Positions 27,020 to 27,745 of a stretch of 27,745 nt of DNA are shown here, piece after piece. The notes beneath the pieces are model-generated. The model ran no database searches, had not been told where the DNA came from, and saw only the letters and a list, made by a program, of their open reading frames with translations. The position numbers and the translations under genes were made by a program. This DNA is from Terriglobia bacterium (GTDB taxonomy: Bacteria; Acidobacteriota; Terriglobia; UBA7540): the NCBI GenBank assembly GCA_020072905.1, contig JAIQGB010000004.1:1-27745 (forward strand), given 5' to 3'. The stretch's first letter is position 1; each line of letters begins with the position of its first letter.

Positions 27020-27745
27020 CTATGGTTTGTCGCGCAGTTCCTGCTGCTTCTGTTGTCGCTGGTCCTCGCGCGCCTGCCAGCGCTTCCAGAAGGATGCCTG
27101 CTGGGCGCGGAGCTCCTCGAGCGTTTGCGCGTCGAGCTTGCGGATTTCGATGTTCCCGGCAATGGTGCGGACACGCAGAACTTCGCCCCCCCCGTTCAGA
27201 TTGCCCTCGCCGCGCAGTTTGCTGGGCGCGAAAACCTGCCCGTCGCCTTGAACCTTGATCGCCGCGAAGTCGGAAAGGATTTTGTGCCCGGCCGCCATGT
27301 CGATGGCCGCGTCAATCGTGATCGGCAGATTGGGCGGGAGAAAAACGCGGATGTCTCCCGCGGAAGTCTGGAGTTCGGAGGCGGCGAAGGTTTTCTGGTC
27401 GGCATCCACCTGGGCCATGATGCAACCCGCGGCTGTCGAGGCGCGGACGGCGTTGCGGACCTGCAACAGGTCGATGCTGCCGCCGGCGGTCCTCACCTCC
27501 ACCTTGCCGCGCGCGCCCTGCAGGCGGATGCTGCCGCCCGCCGTCTGCGCGACGACGTTTCCGGCGGTCTCACCGATATTGATCTGGCCGCCGGCGGTTC
27601 GGGCCTCGATCGCTCCCGAGGCCCCTCGAAGCATCAGGTCTCCGCCCGCCGTTTCGGCGCGCAGCGGCCCTTGAATCATCCCCGCGACCACTTCCCCGCC
27701 GCTGGTCTCGAGCACGGCAGGTCCGCGCACGTCGCCGACGCGAAT
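27020..27745 (-). CDS. DUF4097-family beta-solenoid protein 2 (5' end outside window)
   Basis: The frame is open to the right edge of the window; the first visible residues are IRVGDVRGPAVLETSGGEVV, so the N-terminus and signal peptide are missing. The visible 241 residues begin with about seven short beta-helix rungs of the form RxETAGGDxxL (AETAGGDLMLRGASGAIEAR, TAGGQINIGETAGNVVAQ, TAGGSIRLQGARGKVEVR, TAGGSIDLLQVRNAVRAS). A smoother domain follows (ASELQTSAGDIRVFLPPNLP), then a charged C-terminal tail rich in Gln/Arg (WQAREDQRQQKQQELRDKP). It is the visible leading gene of the DUF4097-DUF4097-PDZ operon. Confidence 0.75.
   Translation of the reverse strand: MRVGDVRGPAVLETSGGEVVAGMIQGPLRAETAGGDLMLRGASGAIEARTAGGQINIGETAGNVVAQTAGGSIRLQGARGKVEVRTAGGSIDLLQVRNAVRASTAAGCIMAQVDADQKTFAASELQTSAGDIRVFLPPNLPITIDAAIDMAAGHKILSDFAAIKVQGDGQVFAPSKLRGEGNLNGGGEVLRVRTIAGNIEIRKLDAQTLEELRAQQASFWKRWQAREDQRQQKQQELRDKP

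Overview
The window looks like a chromosomal stretch from a GC-rich, Gram-negative-type soil bacterium. Acidobacteriota is my best guess, but this is inferred from general flavour, not from a phylogenetic marker. The supporting signs are several secreted or twin-arginine proteins, an archease, an EF-G paralogue, DUF4097/PDZ envelope genes, and many degenerate repeats between genes. No tRNA, rRNA, CRISPR, prophage or transposase gene was seen. Coding is dense on both strands.

Layout. 1-510: out-of-frame remnants of an altronate dehydratase and a dNTP triphosphohydrolase, abutting at an abrupt junction. 662-3662: a K+ channel with an RCK domain, a palindrome-rich gap, and a membrane-anchored M23 peptidase. 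3747-6168 (minus): a coupled permease / dual-specificity phosphatase / nucleoside hydrolase operon. 6287-8807 (minus): an EF-G-like GTPase and a small zinc-knuckle protein, divergent from a Tat-exported sugar isomerase/epimerase-like protein. 9895-11850 (minus): archease, a metallo-beta-lactamase-fold protein with a degenerate metal site, and a cupin. 12056-16740 (plus): three tandem GIDE/BAM-domain membrane proteins followed by two LemA proteins. 16837-17049 (minus): a complete miniature transcription unit with a 12-codon lysine-rich ORF. 17141-19413: a creatininase-family protein, a frameshifted polysaccharide deacetylase and a small membrane protein. 19604-22460: a class V aminotransferase and SerA, probably serine synthesis. 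22541-24894: an EVE-like protein, a secreted cupin and an AzgA-type purine permease. 24960-27745 (minus): a PDZ protein and two DUF4097 proteins, the last running off the window.

The strongest candidate for an under-described system is the GIDE/BAM x3 + LemA x2 cluster. GIDE/BAM is the domain of the mitochondrial E3 ligase MUL1, but here there is no RING finger. All three BAM proteins have one transmembrane segment at each end, and both families are predicted to face the cytoplasm. The three BAM genes and the first lemA share a CTGGAC-N17-TA(G/C)(C/G)AT promoter. The last ~180 nt of the first two BAM genes are 97% identical inside otherwise diverged genes, which indicates gene conversion or very recent partial duplication.

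A second theme is dispersed intergenic repeats of at least four kinds that reach into gene ends. They supply stop codons (nucleoside hydrolase, EVE-like gene, serA), a start codon (EVE-like gene), and probably the hydrophobic leader of the MBL-fold protein.
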